From contig NZ_CP119766.1 of NCBI RefSeq assembly GCF_030378165.1, positions 2,914,001-2,978,000 on the forward strand: a DNA stretch of 64,000 nucleotides. Reading direction: 5' to 3'. This document shows positions 7,807 to 18,754 of the stretch, piece by piece. Numbering within the stretch: the first letter of the stretch is position 1; every line of letters starts with the position of its first letter. The translations under genes were made by a program, and so were the position numbers. Below the pieces are notes generated by a model. It saw only the letters and a program-made list of their open reading frames with translations. It ran no database searches and was not told where the DNA came from. The DNA is from Flavobacterium panacagri (GTDB lineage: Bacteria; Bacteroidota; Bacteroidia; Flavobacteriales; Flavobacteriaceae).

Positions 7807-9735
7807 ATGTTAAAAAGTAAAATCGACAAAGCAACAGGTTTCGAAAAACGATTCGAAAACATCAACACAGTTGTTTTTGAAAACTCCACAGAAGCTTCAA
7901 AAGAAGTAGCGCAGGAAATTGCAGCTTTAATCAGAGAAAAACAAAAAGAAGGCAAGCCTTGTATTTTAGGTTTGGCAACAGGTTCTTCTCCAAAAGGATT
8001 GTATGCTGAATTAGTACGTCTGCATAAAGAAGAAGGTTTGAGTTTCAAAAATGTAATCAGTTTTAACTTGGATGAATATTATCCAATGGAACCAAATTCA
8101 ATCAACAGTTATGTTCGTTTTATGAAAGAACTTTTGTTTGATCATGTCGATATTTTACCTGAAAACGCTCATGTTCCAGACGGACTTTTGACAAAAGAAC
8201 AAATCGCTGATTACTGTCACGAATATGAAGCTAAAATCGAAGCTTTAGGCGGAATTGATCTTCAGGTTCTTGGAATTGGAGGTAACGGACATATTGGTTT
8301 TAACGAATCTGGTTCGCTTCAAAACTCTAAAACTCGTTTGGTGGCACTAGATCATATTACAAGAGTTGCAGCAAGTAAAGATTTTTATGGTTTAAATAAT
8401 ACACCAAGAACTGCAATTACACTTGGAGTTAAAAAAATCATGGAAGCAAAAAGAGTGATCTTATTGGCTTGGGGAGAAGGAAAAGCAAATATTGTAAAAA
8501 AATCGGTTGAGGATGAAGTTACCAATAGAGTTCCTGCGTCATTTTTGCAAGAACATAACAATGCTGTTTTTATTTTAGATAAAGAAGCTTCTTCAAAATT
8601 AACTAGAATCAATAAACCTTGGTTGGTTGAAAAAATTGTTTGGACAGACAAGTTAACTCGTAAAGCAGTTTTAGGATTAGCATTAGATCTTAAAAAACCA
8701 ATTTTAATGCTTACAGATGCAGATTATATCGAAAACGGTATGAGCGATTTGTTGGCAGATTCTGGCCCAGCTTACGATACTAATATTAAGATTTTTAATA
8801 AATTACAAAATACAATTACAGGTTGGCCAGGTGGAAAACCAAATTCTGATGATTCTAATCGTCCAGAAAGAGCAGAGCCAGCTAAAAAACGCGTATTGCT
8901 TTTCAGTCCGCATCCTGATGATGATATTATTAGTATGGGAGGAACTTTCATGCGTTTGCAAGAGCAAGGACATGAAGTGCACGTTGCTTACCAGACTTCT
9001 GGAAATATTGCGGTTGCTGATGATGAAGCACTTCGTTTTGCAAGATTCGTAATTGATTACAACGAGAAATTCGGAATCAAAAGCGAAGAAGCAGATAATA
9101 TCTACAAAAAAGCAGAAGCATTTTTGCAAAACAAAAAGAACAGCGAAATTGATATCCCAGAAGTTCGTTACATCAAAGGTTTAATCAGAAAAGGAGAGGC
9201 GAGAGCGACAAGTTATTTTGTGGGTCTTCCAGATTCTCAAATTCACTTTATGGAATTGCCTTTCTATGAAACTGGTACAATTGAGAAAAAACCAATTGGG
9301 CAAGAAGATATTCAGTTGACAGTCGATTTAATTGAAAAAATTAAACCACACCAAATTTATGCTGCTGGAGATTTAGCAGATCCGCATGGAACGCATAAAG
9401 TTTGTTTGGATGCTATTTTTGAAGCGGTAAAAGTTTTAAAACCAAAAGAATTCATGAACGACTGCTGGTTATGGTTGTACCGTGGAGCTTGGCAGGAATG
9501 GGGAATTGACGAAGTTGAAATGGCGGTTCCAATGAGTCCTGATCAGGTTTTAGCAAAACGTCATGGAATCTTCAAACACCAGTCTCAAAAAGATGGAGTG
9601 GTTTTCCAAGGAACAGATGCAAGAGAGTTCTGGCAGAGAGCAGAAGACAGAAACCGCGAAACAGCTCAATTGTACCATCAGTTAGGTTTGGCAACTTATG
9701 CGGCAATGGAAGCTTTCGTGAGATGGCATTATTAA
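7807..9735 (+). CDS. nagB: Glucosamine-6-phosphate deaminase fused to a PIG-L/LmbE deacetylase-like domain
   Basis: The 642-residue protein has two parts. Residues 30-270 are NagB: LDEYYPM with D89/E90, and GIGGNGHIGFNESGS with H162 in the catalytic place. NagB turns glucosamine 6-phosphate into fructose 6-phosphate and ammonia. Residues 360-640 are a PIG-L/LmbE domain with SPHPDDD (H369, D371, D372) and GDLADPHGTH (H527, H530), the zinc and catalytic residues of GlcNAc deacetylases. The usual NagB is about 260 residues. Both sets of active-site residues are intact, so one chain could remove acetate and ammonia from GlcNAc 6-phosphate. No nagA is seen in the window. The deacetylase role is inferred. 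Confidence 0.93.
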   Translation: MLKSKIDKATGFEKRFENINTVVFENSTEASKEVAQEIAALIREKQKEGKPCILGLATGSSPKGLYAELVRLHKEEGLSFKNVISFNLDEYYPMEPNSINSYVRFMKELLFDHVDILPENAHVPDGLLTKEQIADYCHEYEAKIEALGGIDLQVLGIGGNGHIGFNESGSLQNSKTRLVALDHITRVAASKDFYGLNNTPRTAITLGVKKIMEAKRVILLAWGEGKANIVKKSVEDEVTNRVPASFLQEHNNAVFILDKEASSKLTRINKPWLVEKIVWTDKLTRKAVLGLALDLKKPILMLTDADYIENGMSDLLADSGPAYDTNIKIFNKLQNTITGWPGGKPNSDDSNRPERAEPAKKRVLLFSPHPDDDIISMGGTFMRLQEQGHEVHVAYQTSGNIAVADDEALRFARFVIDYNEKFGIKSEEADNIYKKAEAFLQNKKNSEIDIPEVRYIKGLIRKGEARATSYFVGLPDSQIHFMELPFYETGTIEKKPIGQEDIQLTVDLIEKIKPHQIYAAGDLADPHGTHKVCLDAIFEAVKVLKPKEFMNDCWLWLYRGAWQEWGIDEVEMAVPMSPDQVLAKRHGIFKHQSQKDGVVFQGTDAREFWQRAEDRNRETAQLYHQLGLATYAAMEAFVRWHY

Positions 9736-10072
9736 AAAGATGCTAAGATGCTAAGGTTTTGAGATTCTAAGTTTTTTTTCTTAGTATTTTAGAAGTAAGT
9801 AATTAGTTGAATAATATTTTTGAAGCAGGAAAGGAGAACGAACTATGTTCTTTTTTCTTGCTTCTTTTTTTAAGATACTAAGGTTCTAAGATTCTGAGGT
9901 TCTAAGTTTTTCAGTCTATGTCTGCATTTTTGTTGTAAACTGTAAACTGTGACCGAGACTGAAAACTATTTTTTAATCTGTGGCAAAAGAAAAATAAGTA
10001 ATAGCTTTGCATAACGAAGCAAATGCAGAAGTCTATTTTCTATATTCTAGCTTCTTTCCTCTCTGAAAAAAA
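9736..10072. repeat. Gap with degenerate 8-bp tandem repeats
   Basis: This 337-bp gap has no gene. It holds AAGATGCT-type units at about 9741-9775 and again at 9873-9912 (AAGATACT, AAGGTTCT, AAGATTCT, GAGGTTCT, AAGTTTTT). A GTAAACTGTAAACTGTGACC stretch lies at 9935-9954. The same 8-bp family recurs near 22981, 23080 and 25380. Confidence 0.75.
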
Positions 10073-10303
10073 ATGGATCAAGACAAAAAACAACTCATAA
10101 AATTAGCCCACACCAAAATGCCATTCGGTAAATACGAAGGAAAATATTTAATTGATTTACCTGAATATTACGTGGTTTGGTATCATAATAAAGGTTTTCC
10201 AAAAGGAGAGCTTGGTCAGCAGTTGCAATTGATTTATGAATTGAAATTGAATGGCTTGGAAGAGTTGATTCGAAATATCAAAAAACAATATCCAAAGCCT
10301 TAA
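10073..10303 (+). CDS. DUF3820 family protein
   Basis: This small 76-residue soluble protein matches the DUF3820 pattern: KMPFGKYEGKYLIDLPEYYV (residues 13-32), then WYHNKGFPKGELGQQLQLIY. The family is widespread and its function is not established. It stands alone, 222 bp before pyrG, with no clear promoter. The ATG is the only reasonable start. Confidence 0.85.
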   Translation: MDQDKKQLIKLAHTKMPFGKYEGKYLIDLPEYYVVWYHNKGFPKGELGQQLQLIYELKLNGLEELIRNIKKQYPKP

Positions 10304-10454
10304 AAAAGTATTTTTAAATTGTTAAGGTTATGGATTATTAATTGCGAATTTTTAGCTAAAATCATAAAATTCTTTCGTTTTATAAAGTCAAAACTTAAAA
10401 CCTTCATTTAAATTAAAAGAACTCTAAAATTTTAAAAATTATCTCATTCTGGAA

Positions 10455-12139
<1,685 letters not shown>

Positions 12140-12217
12140 TAATTCATTCTAAGAGGTGTAACTTTTAAATCAAACTAATTACTAATAACCTCAAACGAAT
12201 AACTTTTTTAAAAAATA

Positions 12218-14140
12218 ATGGAAGAAAAAAAATTAGACCTCAATTCGATCATTGGTTTTGTATTGATATTTGGAATCTTGATTTGGATTTTTTATCAAAA
12301 TCAACCTTCTGAAAAAGAAATTGCTGCTGAAAAAGCCAAGAAAGAATTAGTAGCTAAACAAGAAGCACAAGCAAAAGCTGATAAAACTAAAACAGCATCA
12401 CTACCAGTTGTTGCCGTAACTCCTGGAGATACAGTACAATTGGCTCAGTTGCAAAAAACTTTAGGAGGATTTGCTTATTCTGCAACGCTTCCTTCTGCAA
12501 AAGAAACTTTTACTACAATTGAAAACGAAAAGCTTAAGCTTAAAATCGCTAACAAAGGTGGTTACATTGTTGAAGCTACTTTAAAAGAATTTGAAAAGTT
12601 TAAAAAAGGTTCAGGTCAGTTAGTTGAATTAATTAAAAACAACAACTCCAACTTAAATTTACAGCTTCTTACTACAGATAATAGAACATTAAATTCTAAA
12701 GATTTGTATTTCGAACCAACATTAGAAAAAATTGGTGCAGACCAAGTTTTATCTATGCGTTTAAAAGCTGGAGCAAATGAGTTTTTGGAGTATAAATATA
12801 TCTTGAAGCCAAATGATTACTTAGTTGGTTTTGATATTCGTTCTCAAGGTTTAAATAAAGTTTTAAATTCTGCTAAACCATTAAATTTAGAATGGGATTT
12901 AAAAACATACAGAAACGAGAAAAGTGTTTCTTACGAAAATCGTTTTGCTGAAATTAACTATAAATATGGAGATGCAAAATACAGTTATGTAAATAGTCAT
13001 GGACAAGGAAAAGAAGAAACTCCTGAAAAACTAAGTTACGTAGCATTCAAACAGCATTTCTTTGCCACTATTTTATCTACAGAAAAACCATTTGAGACTT
13101 CAAAATTGCAGTCTGATGATTTAGTTAAAGATGAAAAGATAGATACTGTTTTTACTAAACAGTTTAGAGCCAATTTGCCTTTAGCGTTTTCAAACGGAGA
13201 GATCGATTACAAAATGAATTTGTATATGGGTCCTGTAGATTATAAAACATTAAAAGCTTACGATAAAAATTTCGATAAGATCATTCCTTTAGGATGGGGA
13301 ATTTTTGGATGGATTAACAAATTAATCTTCATTCCATTATTCGGTTTCTTAAGTTCAACTATTGGATTATCATTAGGAATTGCGATTATCATTTTTACGA
13401 TAATTATCAAATTGGCTATGTCGCCAATTACGTATAAATCATTCTTGTCTCAGGCTAAAATGAAAGTTTTAAGACCTGATATTGCAGAGTTGGGAGAAAA
13501 ATTCAAAAAAGACCCAATGAAGAAACAACAGGAAACAATGAAACTGTACAACAAAGCAGGAGTAAACCCAATGGCAGGATGTATCCCGGCATTGATTCAG
13601 CTTCCGTTTATGTATGCTTCGTTCCAGTTTTTCCCTGCAGCGTTTGAATTAAGACAAAAAAGTTTCCTTTGGGCAGACGATTTATCCTCTTTTGACTCTG
13701 TCGTAAAATTACCTTTTAATATTCCATTGTACGGAGATCATATCAGTTTGTTCCCAATTCTGGCAGCAATTGCAATTTTCTTCTACATGAAGATGACTTC
13801 AGGAGATCAGCAAATGGCAGCGCCTCAGCAAGAAGGTATGCCGGATATGGCAAAAATGATGAAAATCATGATTTATGTTTCGCCATTAATGATGTTAATT
13901 TTCTTCAACAGTTACGGTGCTGGTTTGAGTTTGTATAACTTTATTTCAAACTTAATTACAATCGGAATTATGTTTGTTATTAAGAATTATATTGTAGACA
14001 GTGAAAAAATTCACGCTCAGATTCAAGAAAACAAACAAAGAGAGCCAAAGAAACCAAGTAAGTTCCAACAGCGTCTTCAAGAAGTAATGGAACAGCAGGA
14101 AGCTGCAAAAGCTCAAGCTCAGAACAAGAAAAAGAAATAA
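12218..14140 (+). CDS. yidC: Membrane protein insertase YidC
   Basis: YidC inserts and folds inner-membrane proteins, with or without SecYEG. The 640-residue protein has an N-terminal anchor (IIGFVLIFGILIWIFYQ, about residues 10-26), a charged linker and a large periplasmic beta domain (about 95-370). The conserved C-terminal membrane core has TYKSFLSQAKMKVLRPDI, NPMAGCIPALIQLPFMYASF and late helices. The tail is Gln/Lys-rich and ends in KKKK, as in many YidC proteins. A clear terminator follows at 14151-14180. Confidence 0.97.
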   Translation: MEEKKLDLNSIIGFVLIFGILIWIFYQNQPSEKEIAAEKAKKELVAKQEAQAKADKTKTASLPVVAVTPGDTVQLAQLQKTLGGFAYSATLPSAKETFTTIENEKLKLKIANKGGYIVEATLKEFEKFKKGSGQLVELIKNNNSNLNLQLLTTDNRTLNSKDLYFEPTLEKIGADQVLSMRLKAGANEFLEYKYILKPNDYLVGFDIRSQGLNKVLNSAKPLNLEWDLKTYRNEKSVSYENRFAEINYKYGDAKYSYVNSHGQGKEETPEKLSYVAFKQHFFATILSTEKPFETSKLQSDDLVKDEKIDTVFTKQFRANLPLAFSNGEIDYKMNLYMGPVDYKTLKAYDKNFDKIIPLGWGIFGWINKLIFIPLFGFLSSTIGLSLGIAIIIFTIIIKLAMSPITYKSFLSQAKMKVLRPDIAELGEKFKKDPMKKQQETMKLYNKAGVNPMAGCIPALIQLPFMYASFQFFPAAFELRQKSFLWADDLSSFDSVVKLPFNIPLYGDHISLFPILAAIAIFFYMKMTSGDQQMAAPQQEGMPDMAKMMKIMIYVSPLMMLIFFNSYGAGLSLYNFISNLITIGIMFVIKNYIVDSEKIHAQIQENKQREPKKPSKFQQRLQEVMEQQEAAKAQAQNKKKK

Positions 14141-14150
14141 TTCTAAATAA

Positions 14151-14180
14151 AAAAAATCTCGATTTATCGGGATTTTTTTT
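14151..14180 (+). terminator. Terminator after yidC
   Basis: AAATCTCGA pairs with TCGGGATTT (one G-T pair) around a short TTTA loop, followed by a run of nine T. Confidence 0.8.
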
Positions 14181-14230
14181 TGCCAATATAATTTATAATT
14201 CAGATTTTCGTTAAGCTTAAAAAATATACT

Positions 14231-14956
14231 ATGATCTCTAAAAAAATCATTCTCGGATTACTGTTTCTAAATGCATTGGTTTTAAATGCACAAACAGATA
14301 TTAATAAAGTTGATGCTGCCGGAAAAAAAGACGGACTTTGGAAAGGTACTTATGCCGAATCTAAGCGTCCGCGTTATGAAGGAACTTTTAATCACGGAAA
14401 AGAAACAGGTCTTTTTAAATTTTTTGATGATACTAAAAAAGGAGATGTAATCGCAACAAGAGATTTTAGTACCAATGACGGGAGCTCGTATACTATTTTT
14501 TATGACCAAAATAAAAACATAGTGAGCGAAGGAAAAGAAATTGGAAAATCTCGTGACGGAGAATGGAAATATTATCATAAAGCTTCAAAGGTTTTAATGA
14601 CTTCTGAAAATTACAAAAACGGAAAGCTGGAAGGTTTGAAAACTATTTATTATCCCAATTCAAAAGTGGCAGAAGAGATGATGTATAAAAATGGTTTGAA
14701 AGAAGGAGCTTATAAAAAATTAGGGCAAGACGGAACACTTTTAGAAGAATCTACTTTTAAAAATAATGAATACAATGGTGATGCTGTTTTTTATGAATCA
14801 GATGCTTCAGTGGCATCTAAGGGGAAGTTTGTAAACGGTAAAAAAGCAGGAATCTGGCAGTTTTATCAAAAAGGGAAATTGATAAAAGAAGTAAATATGA
14901 GTGATCCTAAAAATACTAATAAAGCTTCTGAGAAAGGGCCAGCTCCTAAAAAATAA
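14231..14956 (+). CDS. YwqK/MORN-like repeat protein, exported
   Basis: The 241-residue protein starts with a signal peptide (MISKKIILGLLFLNALVLNA, cleaved before Q21). It then has repeated MORN-like units such as GLWKGTYAES, GKETGLFKFFDD, GLKEGAYKKLGQDG and NGKKAGIWQFYQKG. Databases often call such proteins YwqK-family antitoxins, but there is no toxin gene here and the protein is exported, so that name should not be taken as function. The role is unknown. A strong terminator follows. Confidence 0.8.
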   Translation: MISKKIILGLLFLNALVLNAQTDINKVDAAGKKDGLWKGTYAESKRPRYEGTFNHGKETGLFKFFDDTKKGDVIATRDFSTNDGSSYTIFYDQNKNIVSEGKEIGKSRDGEWKYYHKASKVLMTSENYKNGKLEGLKTIYYPNSKVAEEMMYKNGLKEGAYKKLGQDGTLLEESTFKNNEYNGDAVFYESDASVASKGKFVNGKKAGIWQFYQKGKLIKEVNMSDPKNTNKASEKGPAPKK

Positions 14957-14976
14957 TAGATGCAATAATTCTACCG

Positions 14977-15011
14977 AAAGGACTTAAATAATTTTTTTAA
15001 GTCCTTTTTTT
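14977..15011 (+). terminator. Terminator after the YwqK-like gene
   Basis: AAAGGACTTAA pairs with TTAAGTCCTTT and ends in seven T. Confidence 0.85.
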
Positions 15012-15087
15012 GTGCTATCGTTTTTTTTTTTGATTTTGTTTTTATGTAAGTAAAATATAGTAAGTTTATAATCTAAATCAAACCTAT

Positions 15088-16140
15088 ATGAAAGTTAAAA
15101 GTCTACTATTTTTGTTCTTAATGTTTACAGGTATTTATGCACAAAATAAAGATGAAGCAGATAAACTTGTAGAATCTGGTATAGTTCTTCATGATAAAGG
15201 TGATTATGAAGGAGCAATTAAAAATTATAATAAAGCTTTAGAACTAGATAAAGACAATTTGTTTGCTTTAATTGAAAAATCTTTAACATTGAATTCTTTA
15301 AATAAATTTGATGAAGTTATAGCTATTTCAAAACATGCTATTGTAACTCATCCCGAAAGCGGACTTCAGAATGTTTACGTTAATTATGCTAATGCGTTAG
15401 ATCATTTAAAGAAAAATGAAGAAGCATTAAAAATATACGAAGAAGGAATTCAGAGATTTCCAAATTATTATCAATTGTATTTTAATAAGGGGATTTGTTA
15501 TGCGAATTCTAATAATAGTTCAGAAGCTCTTTCCTGCTTTCAAAAATCTTTGAGTATAAATCCAAAACATGCTGGTTCATTAAATGCTATCGGGATATTA
15601 GAGACAAATTCTAATAGAATTCCTGCTGTTATGGCCTTTTCAAGATTCTTAATTGTCGAACCGCAAACAAGCAGATCAAAGAAGAACTTTGAGAATTTAA
15701 AAAGCTTAATGATGAAAGGCGTGACTCAAACAGGTGAGAAAGCAGTAACAATTAATATCGATGCATCAACACTTCCAGATTCTACAGGAGTTAAAAAAGA
15801 AAATGATTTTTCTGCTGCAGATTTGATACTTTCTATGAGCGCAGGTTTAGACTTTGATAAAAAGAATGTAAAAAAAACAGATGCAGAGAATTTTATACGA
15901 AAGTTTGAGGTTATTTGTGCCTCATTAGAAGAGACAAAGAATGATAATACAGGCTTTTATTGGAACTTTTTAGCGCCATATTTCATCGAAATGAAAAATA
16001 AAAAGCTCATTGAGCCTTTTGCGTATATCGCGTATGTGGATTCAGGCGAGGAGGATGTTGCTAAATGGCATAAAAAGAATCAAGATAAATTGGATAAATT
16101 TTACGAGTGGTCCAAAAACTATAAATGGACTACTAATTAG
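15088..16140 (+). CDS. TPR-repeat protein, exported
   Basis: The 350-residue protein has a signal peptide (MKVKSLLFLFLMFTGIYA-Q). About five tetratricopeptide repeats span residues 27-200, for example GDYEGAIKNYNKALELDKDN, NEEALKIYEEGIQRFPNYYQ and SSEALSCFQKSLSINPKHAG. The C-terminal 130 residues are not recognised. TPR proteins act as protein-binding scaffolds, here in the periplasm. The next gene (DUF4956) follows after 39 bp on the same strand. The function is unknown. Confidence 0.85.
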   Translation: MKVKSLLFLFLMFTGIYAQNKDEADKLVESGIVLHDKGDYEGAIKNYNKALELDKDNLFALIEKSLTLNSLNKFDEVIAISKHAIVTHPESGLQNVYVNYANALDHLKKNEEALKIYEEGIQRFPNYYQLYFNKGICYANSNNSSEALSCFQKSLSINPKHAGSLNAIGILETNSNRIPAVMAFSRFLIVEPQTSRSKKNFENLKSLMMKGVTQTGEKAVTINIDASTLPDSTGVKKENDFSAADLILSMSAGLDFDKKNVKKTDAENFIRKFEVICASLEETKNDNTGFYWNFLAPYFIEMKNKKLIEPFAYIAYVDSGEEDVAKWHKKNQDKLDKFYEWSKNYKWTTN

Positions 16141-16179
16141 TAAATTGTTTACATTTGAGTCATCAATTTATTCTAACCT

Positions 16180-16737
16180 ATGGATTTAAACGAACTTTTA
16201 GGACGATTTCTTCTTTTGTTTTTTTCGATTTTGGTTTTGTATTTTTTCTCCAATAGAAAGGATAACGCCACTATAAATCCATTAATGGTTATTGTTGGTC
16301 TTTGTACTTTTTCGCTTTGTTATTTATTTACCAAAATTGAAATCGGAGTTGGAATAGGATTTGGATTATTCGCTATTTTTTCAATACTTCGTTTTAGAAC
16401 ACAGTCTTTTACCGTAAATGCGATAATTTTTCTTTTTGCGACGATTACATTGTCCATTTTAGATATAATGTATCCGTTTGAAAAGATTGAATTATTGCTT
16501 TTCTTTCAAATAATTATAATTGGGTTCTATATTGTCGCTTCAATTATTGTCAATAAAAAAGCTTCAAAATATCTGAATTCAGTCGATTTGAAAATGCCTC
16601 TTGACGATAATTTTTCTTTAAATTCAGAATACATCCGAAAATCAATTCAGCAGAAAATTAAAATTGAAGAATTTGATTTTAGAATTGTCTTAATTAACAC
16701 TGCAACAAACGAAATAGATGTATTGGTTTTCTATTAA
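16180..16737 (+). CDS. DUF4956 membrane protein
   Basis: The 185-residue protein has about four transmembrane helices in its first 125 residues. It contains the family hallmark GFGLFAIFSILRFRTQSFTV (about residues 66-85), then a soluble tail ending in INTATNEIDVLVFY. DUF4956 proteins occur with CotH or polyphosphate VTC-type proteins in other bacteria, but neither is present here. Its last 4 bp overlap the end of the convergent gene on the minus strand. Confidence 0.85.
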   Translation: MDLNELLGRFLLLFFSILVLYFFSNRKDNATINPLMVIVGLCTFSLCYLFTKIEIGVGIGFGLFAIFSILRFRTQSFTVNAIIFLFATITLSILDIMYPFEKIELLLFFQIIIIGFYIVASIIVNKKASKYLNSVDLKMPLDDNFSLNSEYIRKSIQQKIKIEEFDFRIVLINTATNEIDVLVFY

Positions 16738-18611
16738 TCGTTAAACGGACGAACCTGTTTGATATATAAATCTCTCTTTTCGCCAACGATTTTAAATTCG
16801 ATATCAACAGGATGAAATTGGTTTTTACGCCAATAACGGTACATTTTTTCTTCAATTTTCCTGCTGACATTAAATAGGTTGCTCATTTCTTTTCGACTTA
16901 ATAAAGGTTCATTATTATTCAAATTAGAATTGGAGGTGTAATCAATGTCAAAGTCTTTGTCGTCTTTTCCATCATTAAAATGATAAGCCACAAATTGTTC
17001 GCAGATTTCGCCTTTTTCTGGTTTTACAACAGAGTTTTCTCCTTTTTGAATATTAACTGTGATTCCTGGGAAGTTTTGTCTGAAAAGGTTTTTAGTAATA
17101 ATAACACCATTGGCTAATTCGTCTGGAAAGGAACGATGCACTAAAACGCCCATTGCAATATTCTGCTGATCGATGCCAAAAAGTTCTCTTTCATTATACG
17201 AAGCTTCATTCCAAACGCTTGCCCAAACCTGTTTGATTGCCTTTTCGAAAGTTTTGATAGAATCTCCTAAAATTCCTGTTTTCGAATCATACAATCCTGC
17301 ACCATTAAAATCGTCTAAATCTTCTGCATTGGTTGACGATCTAAACCTGAAATTTTTGAATTTAGCTTCTTTAAAAGCTAGATTTAATTTTGAAATTAAT
17401 TCAGGATTAATTGGTTCTTTTTTAATGGCATCTCTAATTTTTTTCAGTTGATTGTTAATCCAAACTGTCGAGTCTTTTTTTGGAAAAGCTAAAAGTGCGG
17501 CAATTAATGGAGAAATTGAAGTTTTCTGAATGTGCTGTGTATAAAAATAAAAGGGAATGGCGTGAGCATTTTCTGGAACTTTAAACGAAATTTCTTTGGA
17601 AATTGCGATCAAATAAGCCATGTTTTGTGCTTTGGAACCAATGTAATTTACGCCTTTTTTTGGAATTTGAGATAAATCAACTAATTCGGTTATAGTGTTA
17701 TCAATTAGGAGTTTTTTCTTTTTTCCAATTGTTTTTAGACTGATTTTTTTAGTTGTTTCCTTGATGTAAAAAGTATCAATGGCTATTTTTAATTCGACTT
17801 TTTTAGAAAGAAGACTTTTGATATTGTTGTCTTTTTCAATATCTGTATAAGCCATAATCGGAATCTTTCTGTTTTTACCTAAAAGAACCAAATGACTCAA
17901 AGGCGTTTGAAGTTCGTTTACAATAATTCCTCTTACATTTGGAAGAATATCGGGTGTTCCATTCAAAATGATGATTTCGTCCGGATTTGGTTTTACAGTT
18001 TCTAATTCTTTAAGATTGTATTTTTTGAGAATTCCGACATTTGTTCCTCGAACGACTTCCTGATATTTAATTTCTCCAAAAATATAATCCGATTTCACAC
18101 ACGGAATTTTAAATTTATTTTGCTGAAACCATTCCATCATTTGTGGATTATTCAAATAAAATTTTAATTTCATGCCGATAAAAGTGGAAGTTCTGACTAA
18201 ATTGAAAAATCGTTCAATTAATGCAATCGGCATGTGGTCGGAAGCGGCAAGTTCAAAAATCCATTTATCAGTTCCTTTAATATGGTTTAGATTTCCGAGC
18301 AAAAAATCTCTGTCTTTTTGAGTATCGCTGTAGTTTTGATTATTAAAAATATCCAAATCAGAACTGTAGCCTAAATAATTGACAGCGAAATCAAAATGCA
18401 GTAAAATGAGACTGCTGTTGAAATAATACATTTTTTGCTTTCGGAGATCATACACAACTTTAACCGATTCGATATTGGAGAATTTATCAGACAAAGGTTT
18501 ACCTCGAAATGCTTTGTAAGCCTCATAATCTGGAAGAGAAGAGACAAAACGCTGCGCACTTAAATTAGTTAGTACAAACAAGAAAAATAAGCTGTAAATG
18601 TATTTTTTCAC
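16734..18611 (-). CDS. Exported PEP/pyruvate-binding (PPDK-N-like) protein with a phosphohistidine swivel domain
   Basis: The 625-residue protein resembles PEP synthase/PPDK parts in swapped order. A swivel-type domain comes first (GIIVNELQTPLSHLVLLGKN, candidate phosphohistidine H240). The ATP-grasp PPDK N-terminal domain follows from about residue 315 (GSKAQNMAYL, FRFRSSTNAEDLDDFNGAGL, KQVWASVWNEASYNERE). The C-terminal PEP-binding barrel of PEP synthase is missing. It begins with an apparent signal peptide (MKKYIYSLFFLFVLTNLSA-Q), so it should leave the cytoplasm, where ATP is found. The catalytic role is unknown. It may bind nucleotide or a glycan phosphate, or be a degenerate enzyme. Confidence 0.82.
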   Translation of the reverse strand: MKKYIYSLFFLFVLTNLSAQRFVSSLPDYEAYKAFRGKPLSDKFSNIESVKVVYDLRKQKMYYFNSSLILLHFDFAVNYLGYSSDLDIFNNQNYSDTQKDRDFLLGNLNHIKGTDKWIFELAASDHMPIALIERFFNLVRTSTFIGMKLKFYLNNPQMMEWFQQNKFKIPCVKSDYIFGEIKYQEVVRGTNVGILKKYNLKELETVKPNPDEIIILNGTPDILPNVRGIIVNELQTPLSHLVLLGKNRKIPIMAYTDIEKDNNIKSLLSKKVELKIAIDTFYIKETTKKISLKTIGKKKKLLIDNTITELVDLSQIPKKGVNYIGSKAQNMAYLIAISKEISFKVPENAHAIPFYFYTQHIQKTSISPLIAALLAFPKKDSTVWINNQLKKIRDAIKKEPINPELISKLNLAFKEAKFKNFRFRSSTNAEDLDDFNGAGLYDSKTGILGDSIKTFEKAIKQVWASVWNEASYNERELFGIDQQNIAMGVLVHRSFPDELANGVIITKNLFRQNFPGITVNIQKGENSVVKPEKGEICEQFVAYHFNDGKDDKDFDIDYTSNSNLNNNEPLLSRKEMSNLFNVSRKIEEKMYRYWRKNQFHPVDIEFKIVGEKRDLYIKQVRPFND

Positions 18612-18671
18612 GTTACATTGAATTGATGATTAAATGTAATTAAAAAAGCAATAAGTTTTATCTACTGCGGG

Positions 18672-18686
18672 ATTACTTAAAGTAAT
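18672..18686. promoter_or_regulatory. Palindrome upstream of the mnmA promoter
   Basis: ATTACTT-A-AAGTAAT is a perfect 7+1+7 palindrome, 8 bp upstream of the -33 TTG. It may be an operator or coincidence. Confidence 0.3.
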
Positions 18687-18694
18687 GCAAACCT

Positions 18695-18727
18695 TTGTGA
18701 AATTTTCTATTATTTGGCGTACCTTTG
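18695..18727 (+). promoter_or_regulatory. mnmA promoter
   Basis: TTG (18695-18697), 22 bp, TACCTTTG (18720-18727). This is a full match to the Bacteroidetes -33/-7 consensus, 27 bp before the ATG. Confidence 0.75.
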
Positions 18728-18754
18728 CAACCTTAAAAAATCAAACATTTTAAA

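Noticed and set aside
8385..9129. Minus-strand and alternative-frame readings inside nagB
   Set aside because: They lie wholly within a strongly conserved gene and show no family pattern.
9736..10072. CRISPR-like or tRNA content in the repeat gap
   Set aside because: Repeat units are 8 bp with no spacers, and no tRNA-like cloverleaf or CCA end is seen.
14231..14956. Antitoxin function for the YwqK-like protein
   Set aside because: It has a signal peptide and no toxin partner; only the MORN-like repeats support the database name.
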